From positions 186,001-250,000 of the forward strand of contig CAMNSA010000002.1 of NCBI GenBank assembly GCA_946554335.1: a stretch of DNA of 64,000 nt, read 5' to 3'. Below, one piece after another: positions 20,466 through 28,027 of this stretch (within the stretch, counting starts at the first letter, position 1; every line of letters starts with the position of its first letter). Origin of the DNA: an uncultured Neglectibacter sp. (GTDB taxonomy: Bacteria > Bacillota > Clostridia > Oscillospirales > Acutalibacteraceae). The position numbers and the translations under genes are program-made. The notes under the pieces were generated by a model. The model worked only from the letters and a program-made list of their open reading frames with translations. It was not told the DNA's origin and did not search any database.

Positions 20466-21446
20466 ATGGACAAGCTGCTGGCGGTGCTGGGGCCTACCGC
20501 CTCCGGGAAAACTGCGCTGGGGATTGATCTTGCAAAGAAGCTTTCCGGAGAGATCATCTCCTGCGATTCCATGCAGATCTATCAGGGCCTTTCCATCGGT
20601 ACGGCGAAGCCTACCAAAAAGGAGCTTTCCGAAGCGCCTCATCACCTGATCGGCTTTTGCCCCGTGGAGAAAAGCTTCAGCGTTTCCGATTATGTGGCTT
20701 TGGCCGAGAGGACCGAACAGGAGATCCGGGCGCTCGGCCACTTTCCCATTTTGGTGGGCGGGACCGGGCTGTACGCCCGGGCGTTCCTAAGAGGGATCAG
20801 CTTTGAAGCCCAGGGAAAGGACGAAAAGCTTCGGGCCGCTCTGCAGGAGGAGGCGAAGCAGATAGGGATCCGGCCCCTTTACGAGCGCCTTCAGAAAATC
20901 GATCCAAAAGCGGCTCAGAAGATCCATCCCCACAACGAAAAGCGGGTGCTTCGGGCGCTGGAATTTTTTGAGGCCACCGGGATGCTTTTTTCCCAGCAGG
21001 AAGAACGCTCCAAGCAGGCCCTGCCGAGATACGATTATCGGGTGCTCTGCCTTTGCTTTCGGGACAGGCAGACGCTTTACCGCCGTATTGACAGCCGTGT
21101 GGACGAAATGATGGAGCGGGGGCTGCTGGAAGAGGCGCAGGATTTCTTCGAAACTGTAAGCGGGTCCGCGGAAAAATTTACCGCCGCTCAGGCCATCGGC
21201 TATAAGGAGCTGTTTCCCTGTTTTTTGGGAGAGATCACGCTTTCTCAGGCGGTGGAAAACATAAAAAGAGAGAGCCGCCGGTACGCAAAGCGTCAGATCA
21301 CCTGGTTTTCCAGAGAGGAAAACCGATATGACCTCTATGTAGATGATTACCCCGGTGTCAAAGAGCTTGCAGACGACGCCCTGCGGCTTTTGGAACGGGA
21401 TGGATTTCTGAAAGGCGGAAGGGAGGAAGGTCGCCTTGAACAGTAA
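20466..21446 (+). CDS. miaA: tRNA dimethylallyltransferase
   Basis: 326 residues. Transfers the dimethylallyl group to A37 of tRNAs reading UNN codons. P-loop GPTASGKTALGIDLA near residue 9, DSMQIYQGLSIGTAKPTKKE, APHHLIGF, VGGTGLYARAFLRG, NEKRVLRALEFFEATG, QAIGYKEL, YAKRQITWFSRE near the C terminus. AGGAGACCTTT spaces the ATG. Stop overlaps the next gene by 11 nt. The hfq gene that often follows miaA is absent. Confidence 0.97.
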   Translation: MDKLLAVLGPTASGKTALGIDLAKKLSGEIISCDSMQIYQGLSIGTAKPTKKELSEAPHHLIGFCPVEKSFSVSDYVALAERTEQEIRALGHFPILVGGTGLYARAFLRGISFEAQGKDEKLRAALQEEAKQIGIRPLYERLQKIDPKAAQKIHPHNEKRVLRALEFFEATGMLFSQQEERSKQALPRYDYRVLCLCFRDRQTLYRRIDSRVDEMMERGLLEEAQDFFETVSGSAEKFTAAQAIGYKELFPCFLGEITLSQAVENIKRESRRYAKRQITWFSREENRYDLYVDDYPGVKELADDALRLLERDGFLKGGREEGRLEQ

Positions 21447-22758
21447 AAAAATCAGAAGGTTCGGGGCATGGGCCATCGCCTTCCTGGTGCTTTTGTACGT
21501 GGGTTATCAGTTTTACACCGTGCAGAATAAGGGCGTGCGTACCGAGACGGCCATGTACGCCACAGTTTCGGACACCCTTCAGGCAAAGGGCTTTGCCATC
21601 CGCCGGGAAACCGTGGTGCAGGAAGGCTTTAACGGCGTGCTCAACTACCGGGTAGCGGACGGAGAGCGAGTGGCCCAGGGAGGGGCTATCGCCGATGTTT
21701 TCGCGGGGGAAAGCGACGCTGCCGCCAGAAACAGGATCAGCCAGCTTGACAGGGAGATCAGGAATCTGGAAGCGTTGACGGATTCGGACGACCACTATGT
21801 TTCCAATCCCGCCTTTATCGGCAACCAGATTTACACCTCTCTGGAATCCATTTTAAACGAGTTCAGAAACGGAAATTACACTCGCCTTTCCGCACTGAAG
21901 GAAGACCTTTTGACTTCATTAAACCGGAAGCAGCTTCTCACCGGCGAGGAAAAAAGTGAAGACTTTGAAGAACGGCTCTCCCTGCTTCGCGAGGAGCGGA
22001 ACCGGCTGGAAGCCTCGGCCGGAGAGCGGATCGACACCATCTTTTCCCCGGAGGCGGGTTATTTCGTCAGCGTGACGGATGGGATGGAGTACGCAGTGGA
22101 TATGGAACGGGTCCTCGCCCTCACCCCCTCTGAGGTCACAAAGCTGCAAAACGCGGCCCAGGAGGGTGGCTCGGCGGCGGGAGCGGCGGCCCCCATCGGA
22201 AAAGTCTCCGGAGAATTCAACTGGTATCTCGCCTGTGTGTTTTCAGAGGAGGAGATGGGAAGATTTGAAGGGGTCACTGAAGTTTATCTGGACATTCCCT
22301 TTGCCAGCACAGAGCAGATCCCCGCTGTGATTGCCGCCAGAAATCTGGATCCCGTCACCGGGGAGACCGCGGTGATTTTTGAGTGCTCCTATATGGATGG
22401 CGGGATCGCCCTGCTGAGAAACGAAGGGGTGCAGATCACCTTGCGCAGCTATTCCGGCGTGCTGGTCAAAACGGAGGCCTTGCACTTTGCCGATGTGGAG
22501 CGCACCCTCTATGACGAGGAAGGAAACGAAACCGGCACTCAGGTGGAAAAGAATGTAAAAGGCGTTTATGTGGAATACGGAGGAAGGCTGAAATTCGTAC
22601 AGGTGTTTACCGAAAAGACCGTCAACGGCCACGCCATCTGCAAAACGCAGCTCAGCGATGAAGAGCAGGCCGCTCTGGTCACGGATTCCACGATCCAGCT
22701 TTACGATGAAGTTGTAACAGAAGGGACGGATCTTTATGACGGAAAGCTTGTTCGCTGA
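21436..22758 (+). CDS. HlyD-family membrane-fusion-like protein of the division cluster
   Basis: 440 residues, TTG start with GGGAGGAAGG upstream. One N-terminal membrane segment (about 10-28) precedes an extracytoplasmic part. A lipoyl/barrel-sandwich half motif is seen (GFAIRRETVVQEGFNGVLNYRVADGERVAQGGAIADVF), then a coiled-coil-prone stretch (residues about 90-195: ISQLDREIRNLEAL..., LSLLREERNRLEAS) and a second half with IFSPEAGYFVSVTDGMEY. In Clostridia such proteins sit before yggS-sepF and are annotated as HlyD efflux adaptors. No transporter partner is adjacent, so a division or envelope role is possible. Role unproven. Confidence 0.75.
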   Translation: MNSKKIRRFGAWAIAFLVLLYVGYQFYTVQNKGVRTETAMYATVSDTLQAKGFAIRRETVVQEGFNGVLNYRVADGERVAQGGAIADVFAGESDAAARNRISQLDREIRNLEALTDSDDHYVSNPAFIGNQIYTSLESILNEFRNGNYTRLSALKEDLLTSLNRKQLLTGEEKSEDFEERLSLLREERNRLEASAGERIDTIFSPEAGYFVSVTDGMEYAVDMERVLALTPSEVTKLQNAAQEGGSAAGAAAPIGKVSGEFNWYLACVFSEEEMGRFEGVTEVYLDIPFASTEQIPAVIAARNLDPVTGETAVIFECSYMDGGIALLRNEGVQITLRSYSGVLVKTEALHFADVERTLYDEEGNETGTQVEKNVKGVYVEYGGRLKFVQVFTEKTVNGHAICKTQLSDEEQAALVTDSTIQLYDEVVTEGTDLYDGKLVR

Positions 22759-23455
22759 GCGATGCCAGGACTTTGACGAAAACTTTTCCCGTATCCGGGA
22801 AAGGATGGAAAAGGCGGCTCTGTCCTGCGGCAGAAATCCGGAGGACATCACTCTTTTGGCGGCGGTGAAAACCGTTCCGGTGGAGCTGATCAACTACGCC
22901 TTAAAAAAAGGACTTCGTGTCATTGGGGAAAACAGGGTGCAGGAATTCCTGGAAAAATATGACAGACTTCTTAAAGATCAGTGTGAATGTCAGTTTATCG
23001 GCCGCCTGCAAAGCAACAAGGTGAAATATTTGATCGGCAAGGTGACCTGCATCCAGTCCGTGGACAGCCTGAAGCTGGCAAAGGAAATCTCCCGCCTGTC
23101 GTCAAACGCCGGGGAGGTTACTCAGGCGCTGGTGGAGGTGAATATCGGGAGAGAGGAGAATAAAGGCGGGATCCTTCCGGAAGCCTTAGAGGAGTTCCTC
23201 AGAGAGGCAGGCGGGCTTCCCGGAATTCAGTTCAAGGGGCTGATGGCCATTCCTCCCGTTTGTGAGGACCAGGGGGAGCTTTGCAGGTATTTTTCCGCCA
23301 TGTTTCAATATTATGTTGACATGAGGGAGAAAAAAATAGATAATGTAAGTATGGAATGTCTTTCTATGGGCATGTCCTCTGACTTTGAGGAGGCGATTCG
23401 CTGCGGCGCCACCATGGTGCGCATCGGTTCCTCTCTTTTTGGAAAACGCAGCTGA
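22736..23455 (+). CDS. YggS-family pyridoxal-phosphate homeostasis protein
   Basis: 239 residues, alanine-racemase-like PLP barrel. Motifs: ITLLAAVKTVPVELI (PLP lysine near residue 45), GENRVQEFLEKY, CQFIGRLQSNKVKYL, QALVEVNIGREENKGGI, GLMAIPPV, LSMGMSSDFEEAIRCGATMVRIGSSLFG. Starts inside the preceding gene (23 nt overlap). The protein buffers PLP; in Firmicutes it is usually encoded just upstream of sepF, as here. Confidence 0.95.
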   Translation: MTESLFAERCQDFDENFSRIRERMEKAALSCGRNPEDITLLAAVKTVPVELINYALKKGLRVIGENRVQEFLEKYDRLLKDQCECQFIGRLQSNKVKYLIGKVTCIQSVDSLKLAKEISRLSSNAGEVTQALVEVNIGREENKGGILPEALEEFLREAGGLPGIQFKGLMAIPPVCEDQGELCRYFSAMFQYYVDMREKKIDNVSMECLSMGMSSDFEEAIRCGATMVRIGSSLFGKRS

Positions 23456-23493
23456 TCGTACAAGGAAAATGCCGATTTTAGGAGGTCGATGGG

Positions 23494-23973
23494 ATGCCGG
23501 GCTTTGTGGATAAATTGCATAAGATGTGGAAGCCTCCGGAGGATGAGTACGAGGACGACGAGTATTACGACGCGCCGAAGGAAGCGGAAGACTATGATCC
23601 TACCTTCTCGGAGCCTGTGCGCAGGGTGTCCTTTTCCTCCTTTTCCTCCCGGGATTCTCACAGCAATAAGGTGGTCAATATCAATGCCAAGGCCCAGCTT
23701 CAGGTGGTTTTATTCCAGCCGGTTACCTTCGGCGAGGAGACCCGGGCCATTGCCGATGAACTCATTGCCCGCCACACGGTGGTGCTGAATCTGGAAAAGA
23801 CGGAAAAAGATGTGTCCCGCCGCGTGGTGGATTTTCTCAGCGGCGTGGCTTACGCGAATAACGGGAAGATCAAGCGCATCGCAACCAATACCTTTATCAT
23901 CACGCCCTACAATGTGGATCTGACCGGTGACGATGTGCTGGACGAGCTGGAAAACAGCGGCCTCTACTTTTAA
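23494..23973 (+). CDS. sepF: Cell division protein SepF
   Basis: 159 residues. An N-terminal amphipathic membrane-targeting helix (MPGFVDKLHKMWK) is followed by an acidic linker rich in D, E and Y and the C-terminal DUF552 domain (VVLFQPVTFGEETRAIADELIARHTVVLNLEKTEKDVSRRVVDFLSG..., here quoted in part by its start and end). SepF binds FtsZ and anchors the Z-ring to the membrane. Overlaps the next gene by one base. Confidence 0.95.
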   Translation: MPGFVDKLHKMWKPPEDEYEDDEYYDAPKEAEDYDPTFSEPVRRVSFSSFSSRDSHSNKVVNINAKAQLQVVLFQPVTFGEETRAIADELIARHTVVLNLEKTEKDVSRRVVDFLSGVAYANNGKIKRIATNTFIITPYNVDLTGDDVLDELENSGLYF

Positions 23974-24722
23974 TGATGAAAGAGCGGGAGGATAAGCTTT
24001 TTTTCAGCAAGATAGAGGACCTGTGGCGGCTTTCTCAAAAAAGGCCCTGCTTCTCCGCCTTTCTCAACGAGAATGAGGCGGCGGGGGCCGAGGATTTTCT
24101 GAAAGGGAAAAAGGGTGCCTCCTTCCTCTTTTGGGGAGGCTATGAGGAGGCAAAACGAAAGCTTTTGGGTGTGTTTCCGGACTATTTGGAAGCGGATCTG
24201 TCCCTTTTCCCATTGGAACCTCTGAGCTTTACTTATCGGGAAGAGGATGAGCTTTCTCACAGAGACTTTTTGGGCTCTTTCATGGCTTTGGGCGTGGAGC
24301 GCAGCACAGTGGGAGATATTTTACCCGGAAAAGGGCACTGCGTCGCTTTCGTGAAAAAAGAGATGGCGGATTATTTCTGCCAGAATATTCGAAAGATCGG
24401 AAGGACCGGCGTCCGGATAGAATCGGGAATCATCGGGGAACTGCCCTGTGAGCAGAAATTTTTGGAATATCGCGGAACGGTGGCCTCCAAAAGGCTTGAC
24501 TGTCTGGTGGCGTTTTTTTGCCGTACCAGCCGGGAAAAGGCCGCCGAATTGATCGCGTCCAAGGCGGTGTCCCGGAACCATCGGGAAGCGCTTTCCGGGG
24601 CGCAGCAGACGGAGGAAGGCGATGTGCTTTCTATTCGGGGAAAGGGAAGATTCCTTATCGACCGGTTCGGCTCTTTGACGCAAAAGGGCAGGATCCAGGT
24701 CGAGGGCAGGAAATATCAATAA
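23973..24722 (+). CDS. YlmH-family RNA-binding protein (S4 domain)
   Basis: 249 residues. An N-terminal region with FSAFLNENEAAGAEDFL and FWGGYEEAKRKLLGVFPDY, central HRDFLGSFMALGVERSTVGDIL (typical YlmH motif), then a C-terminal S4 domain (SKRLDCLVAFFCRTSREKAAELI...). YlmH acts in ribosome rescue or quality control and division gene clusters in Bacillus. Start is ATGATG overlapping the sepF stop, without a good ribosome site, so it is probably coupled to sepF. The usual ylmG between them is missing. Confidence 0.92.
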   Translation: MMKEREDKLFFSKIEDLWRLSQKRPCFSAFLNENEAAGAEDFLKGKKGASFLFWGGYEEAKRKLLGVFPDYLEADLSLFPLEPLSFTYREEDELSHRDFLGSFMALGVERSTVGDILPGKGHCVAFVKKEMADYFCQNIRKIGRTGVRIESGIIGELPCEQKFLEYRGTVASKRLDCLVAFFCRTSREKAAELIASKAVSRNHREALSGAQQTEEGDVLSIRGKGRFLIDRFGSLTQKGRIQVEGRKYQ

Positions 24723-24732
24723 GGGGGATGGG

Positions 24733-25740
24733 ATGATGCTCACCATCAAGGAGATCAATGAAATCAGCTTTGGAAAGGCCGGATTCTCCGGATACAAGCC
24801 GGAGGATGTGGATAAATTTATTGACGAGGTAGCCTCTTCTTTTCAGGAGCTGACCGCGCAAAGGGATGAAGCGGAACAGAAGACTGCGCAGCTTACGGCG
24901 CGGCTTTCCGAGCTGGAATCTCAGAACTCCGATATGCAGAAAAAGCTGGCTGTCCTGGCCCAGAAGGTAGAGTCTTACCGCAACGAGGAGGACGGGATCA
25001 AGGACGCGATCTTAAGCGCCCAGAGGCTGGCCAAGGACTCTGTGCAGGAGGCCAGGGACAAGGCGGAGGTCATTTTGGCAGACGCCCGGGACGAGGCCAA
25101 GGGGCTGCTGGAAAATGCCAAGCTGGAAGCCTCCAAGCTTGCCAAGGAATATATGGCCCAGGCCGATGACAAGAGAGAGGAGCTGGAAGAGATCAAGCGG
25201 CAGGTCACGGCCTTTCGCAGTTCTCTCCTGGAAATGTATAAAAAGCATTTGGAGGACATCAACCGGATCCCGGCTTTTCGGGTGAAGGAGTCCGCCCCGC
25301 CGGTAGAAGAGAAGCCGGAGGAAAAGGAGCCGGAAAAACCGGAGGATCCCCATGAGTCCGGCGGGTCCGCGGAAGAAGCCCAGACGGAAGAGGCGTATGA
25401 GGAAGAAGAACCCGCGGAGGACTATGAGGAAGAAGCGGGGGAGTATGAGGAAGAGCCCGAAGAGGAAGAGTATGAGGAAGAAGAGTACGAGGAGGAAGAA
25501 CCCTATGTGGAGGAGCCTACCCGAACTCTGCACGACAAGGTGAATTTCTCCGCCCAGGGGCCTATTTCCCCCAAGCCCCTGGAGGATCTTCCCGAGGAGG
25601 ACGACCTTACGGATGTGGGCATTGATGTGCGGACTTATTCCAATATTCCGGAATCTCTCAGAAGGGAAAAAAGCTCTCATTTCAGCAATCTGGAATTTGG
25701 CGAGGGAGTAGACCTCGGCGGGAAAAAGCGTAAAAAGTGA
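24733..25740 (+). CDS. DivIVA-domain protein with long acidic tail
   Basis: 335 residues. N-terminal DivIVA lipid-binding motif (EINEISFGKAGFSGYKPEDVDKFIDEV), a long coiled coil (about 35-170), then a highly acidic low-complexity segment of E and Y (about 195-262) and a tail ending GKKRKK. DivIVA marks curved membrane at poles and septa. The E-rich stretch is longer than in Bacillus DivIVA. AAGGGGG precedes the tandem ATG codons. Confidence 0.92.
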   Translation: MMLTIKEINEISFGKAGFSGYKPEDVDKFIDEVASSFQELTAQRDEAEQKTAQLTARLSELESQNSDMQKKLAVLAQKVESYRNEEDGIKDAILSAQRLAKDSVQEARDKAEVILADARDEAKGLLENAKLEASKLAKEYMAQADDKREELEEIKRQVTAFRSSLLEMYKKHLEDINRIPAFRVKESAPPVEEKPEEKEPEKPEDPHESGGSAEEAQTEEAYEEEEPAEDYEEEAGEYEEEPEEEEYEEEEYEEEEPYVEEPTRTLHDKVNFSAQGPISPKPLEDLPEEDDLTDVGIDVRTYSNIPESLRREKSSHFSNLEFGEGVDLGGKKRKK

Positions 25741-25970
25741 TCTCTTTAAAGAGAAAAACGGGAAAGGGCGGCTTCGCGCCGCCCTTTCCGGTAAAATAAC
25801 CACTTCGTGGTCATTGGGAAGAAGGTTTTGCTGCGCAAAAGCACCGACCTTCTTCGGGTGATACACAAAGACTTATGGTCGGGCCGCAAGGCAGCGCACT
25901 TGAGAAAGGCGTCTTCACGAGTGCCCACCGCAGGTGTGAAACGCCAGAGGACGAATCACTTCGTGGTTCA
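25741..25970 (+). other. structured intergenic region between divIVA and lspA
   Basis: About 260 nt without a credible gene. It holds a palindrome TCTCTTTAAAGAGA, a 12-bp hairpin at 25761-25789 (loop TTCGC, without a T tract), a 5-bp hairpin with TTC loop at 25799-25811, a nested pair at 25818-25855 (GAAGAAGGT/ACCTTCTTC around TTTGC/GCAAA) and a 7-bp hairpin at 25953-25969. The lspA reading frame is open through part of it, but this is not needed for a signal peptidase. Confidence 0.6.
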
Positions 25971-26004
25971 ATTATGTTATAAAAAAGGAGCCCTGTCTAT
26001 CGTG

Positions 26005-26523
26005 ATGGAAAAGCCAAAGAAGAAAACGCTTCGAAACACTCTTCTGGTCCTCATATCTGGAGCCGTCCTGCTGGCGGCGGACCAGATCTCCAAGTATTTC
26101 ATAGAGCTCTACTTAAAGCCGGTAGGTTCCGTGACGGTGATCCCCCATTTTCTGGAGCTTTCCTATCTGGAGAACACCGGCGCCGCCTTCGGCCTGCTTC
26201 AGGGGCAGACCTGGCTTCTGGCCCTTGTGACGGCGATAGCTTTTGCGGGGATCATCGTGCTGGTGCTCCGCTATCAGAATCACAGCTTTTTTAGCCTGGC
26301 CTGCGCGGCCCTTGTCTTGGCGGGGGGGCTGGGAAACCTGCTGGACCGTTTTCTGCGCGGCTATGTGATCGACTTTTTTCATGTCCTGTTTTTCGGATAC
26401 ATTTTTAATTTCGCGGACTGCTGCATCACGGTGAGCGCCGTTTTATTCCTGATCCATGTGTTTTTCTTTGCAAAGGAAAAGCCGAAAAAAGAGCCGGAAG
26501 CACCGGCAGAGGAGCAGTCGTGA
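26005..26523 (+). CDS. lspA: Lipoprotein signal peptidase
   Basis: 172 residues with four membrane segments. Motifs: LLAADQISKYF near the N terminus (D of the DQ-x-x-K region), LSYLENTGAAFGLLQGQTW, LAGGLGNLLDRFLRGYVIDFF (catalytic N-x-x-D) and NFADCCITVSAVL (F-N-x-A-D). It removes signal peptides from prolipoproteins. A GTG one codon upstream (26002) is 11 nt after AAAGGAG and is an alternative start. A basic N terminus (MEKPKKK) precedes the first segment. Its 3' end overlaps the rluD-like gene by 4 nt. Confidence 0.95.
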   Translation: MEKPKKKTLRNTLLVLISGAVLLAADQISKYFIELYLKPVGSVTVIPHFLELSYLENTGAAFGLLQGQTWLLALVTAIAFAGIIVLVLRYQNHSFFSLACAALVLAGGLGNLLDRFLRGYVIDFFHVLFFGYIFNFADCCITVSAVLFLIHVFFFAKEKPKKEPEAPAEEQS

Positions 26524-27440
26524 GCCGGGAGATCAGGCTCAGCGTGGAACAGGGAGGGATCCGCGCCGATCGGTTCCTTTCGGGGGCGCTGGAGGAGCTG
26601 ACTCGTTCGGCGGTGCAGAGGCTGATGGAGAAGGGGCTGGTCCTCTGCAACGGAAAACCCCTTTTAAAAAGCGGGAAGCTGGAAGCAGGGGACGAGATTA
26701 CCCTTTCCATCCCGGAGCCGGAGGCGCTGGATGTGGAGGCCCAGGAGATCCCCCTGGAGATCGTCTATGAGGACGAGGACCTGCTGGTAGTGAACAAGCC
26801 CAAGGGAATGGTGGTGCATCCTGCACCGGGAAACCAGGACGGGACGCTGGTAAATGCTCTGCTCTGTCATTGCGGCAGTTCCCTTTCCGGGATCAACGGA
26901 GTGCTTCGCCCTGGGATCGTTCACCGCATCGACAAGGACACCAGCGGTTTGTTGGTCGTGGCAAAAAACGATTTTTCCCATAACCGGTTGGCTCAGCAGA
27001 TCAAAGAACACAGCTTTACAAGGGAGTATCAGGCGGTTGTGTACGGCGGATTTTCAGAGGATTCGGGAACGGTCGACGCCCCCATCGGTCGGCACCCTGT
27101 AGAGCGGAAAAAGATGGCTGTTCTGCAAAGCTCGTCCACGGCGAGAAGCGCAGTCACTCATTTTTCTGTTGTTGCCCGGTATGGGGGATTTACCCATCTT
27201 CGCCTTCGCCTGGAGACGGGCAGAACGCATCAGATCCGGGTGCATATGGCCTATCTGGGCCATCCGGTAGCGGGCGACCCGGTCTACGGTCCCAAAAAGG
27301 TGATCACCGCGCTTCGCGGCCAATGCCTTCACGCGGGGAAGATCGGTTTTCTGCATCCCCGCAGCGGGGAGTATCTGGAGTTTTCCGCAGACCTGCCGGA
27401 GTATTTTAAAAGCTTTCTTTCCACCTTAAAAGAAAAGTAG
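26520..27440 (+). CDS. RluA/RluD-family pseudouridine synthase
   Basis: 306 residues. N-terminal S4 RNA-binding domain (IRADRFLSGALEELTRSAVQRLMEKGLV), then the catalytic domain: LLVVNKPKGMVVHPAPGNQDGTLVNALL, GIVHRIDKDTSGLLVVAKND (catalytic D in RIDKDTSG), LRLETGRTHQIRVHMAYLGHPVAGDPVYG. GTG start in the last codons of lspA (GTGA). RluD-type enzymes modify uridines of 23S rRNA helix 69, but paralogues are hard to separate by sequence. Confidence 0.94.
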   Translation: MSREIRLSVEQGGIRADRFLSGALEELTRSAVQRLMEKGLVLCNGKPLLKSGKLEAGDEITLSIPEPEALDVEAQEIPLEIVYEDEDLLVVNKPKGMVVHPAPGNQDGTLVNALLCHCGSSLSGINGVLRPGIVHRIDKDTSGLLVVAKNDFSHNRLAQQIKEHSFTREYQAVVYGGFSEDSGTVDAPIGRHPVERKKMAVLQSSSTARSAVTHFSVVARYGGFTHLRLRLETGRTHQIRVHMAYLGHPVAGDPVYGPKKVITALRGQCLHAGKIGFLHPRSGEYLEFSADLPEYFKSFLSTLKEK

Positions 27441-27452
27441 GGGAAATGTCTC

Positions 27453-27836
27453 TTGAAACGATGGGTAGAATTGATGTTCCTTTTTCTCTTTGCCGCTGTG
27501 ACCTGTCTTGCGCTGTTTCTCTCTTGCTTTGGCTCCTTTCAAAAGGCGCCTCTTCTCCCATCCCCGGAGGGAGAAGAGAGCTTCTCAGAGAGTAAGGATA
27601 CACTCTCTGAGAATGACATCCGAAAGGAAAGCTCAGAAGCGCAGCGGCTCGATTTGAACACGGCTACCCTGGAGGAGCTTCAGGCTTTGCCGGGTATCGG
27701 CCCGAAGCTTGCGAAACAGATCCTGGATTACCGGGAGGAGTGCGGGAAATTTTTCTCTGTGGATGAGCTTTTGGAGGTGCCGGGAATCGGCGAAAAGAAG
27801 CTGGAAGCGATCAGGGAAATGGTGAAGGTGAATTAG
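27453..27836 (+). CDS. ComEA-like helix-hairpin-helix protein with N-terminal membrane anchor
   Basis: 127 residues from a TTG start (AGGGGA 8 nt before). One membrane segment (about 6-27), a short polar linker, and a C-terminal tandem HhH domain: LDLNTATLEELQALPGIGPKLAKQILDYRE and FFSVDELLEVPGIGEKKLEAI. ComEA binds incoming DNA during transformation; here the SLBB domain of Bacillus ComEA is absent. No comEC is in the window, so a DNA-uptake role is only possible. The TAG stop is the first unit of a TTAG repeat tract. Confidence 0.82.
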   Translation: MKRWVELMFLFLFAAVTCLALFLSCFGSFQKAPLLPSPEGEESFSESKDTLSENDIRKESSEAQRLDLNTATLEELQALPGIGPKLAKQILDYREECGKFFSVDELLEVPGIGEKKLEAIREMVKVN

Positions 27837-28018
27837 TGGTTAGTAATTAGTAATTAGTCGTTAGCAGTTAGAAAAAGTCCCTTCTCTAACCACTCATATC
27901 TAAAATCTAACCACTAACGACTAAAAACTAAAAACTAAAAGACCGCCCCTTGATAAACAAGGGGCGGCTTGTCTAATATCCAGCATCTAGCATCCAGAAT
28001 CTAATATCTACAACTACC
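27833..28018. repeat. TTAG/CTAA-rich inverted repeat tract (copy 1)
   Basis: Left arm TTAG repeated five times with 3-nt spacers, such as TTAGTGG TTAGTAA (27833-27871); right arm CTAA repeats (27884-27940); a further CTA-rich tail at 27973-28018. The arms contain complementary blocks (GGTTAG/CTAACC, GTCGTTAG/CTAACGAC). Confidence 0.75.
27943..27971. terminator. terminator between the ComEA-like gene and the oxidoreductase gene
   Basis: Nine-bp stem CCGCCCCTT/AAGGGGCGG with loop GATAAAC, placed between convergent genes inside the repeat tract. Confidence 0.65.
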
Positions 28019-28027
28019 TTTAGCCGC

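Noticed and set aside
25807-26004. 66-codon N-terminal extension of LspA
   Set aside because: It runs through hairpins, lacks similarity to signal peptidases and would remove the normal N-terminal start.
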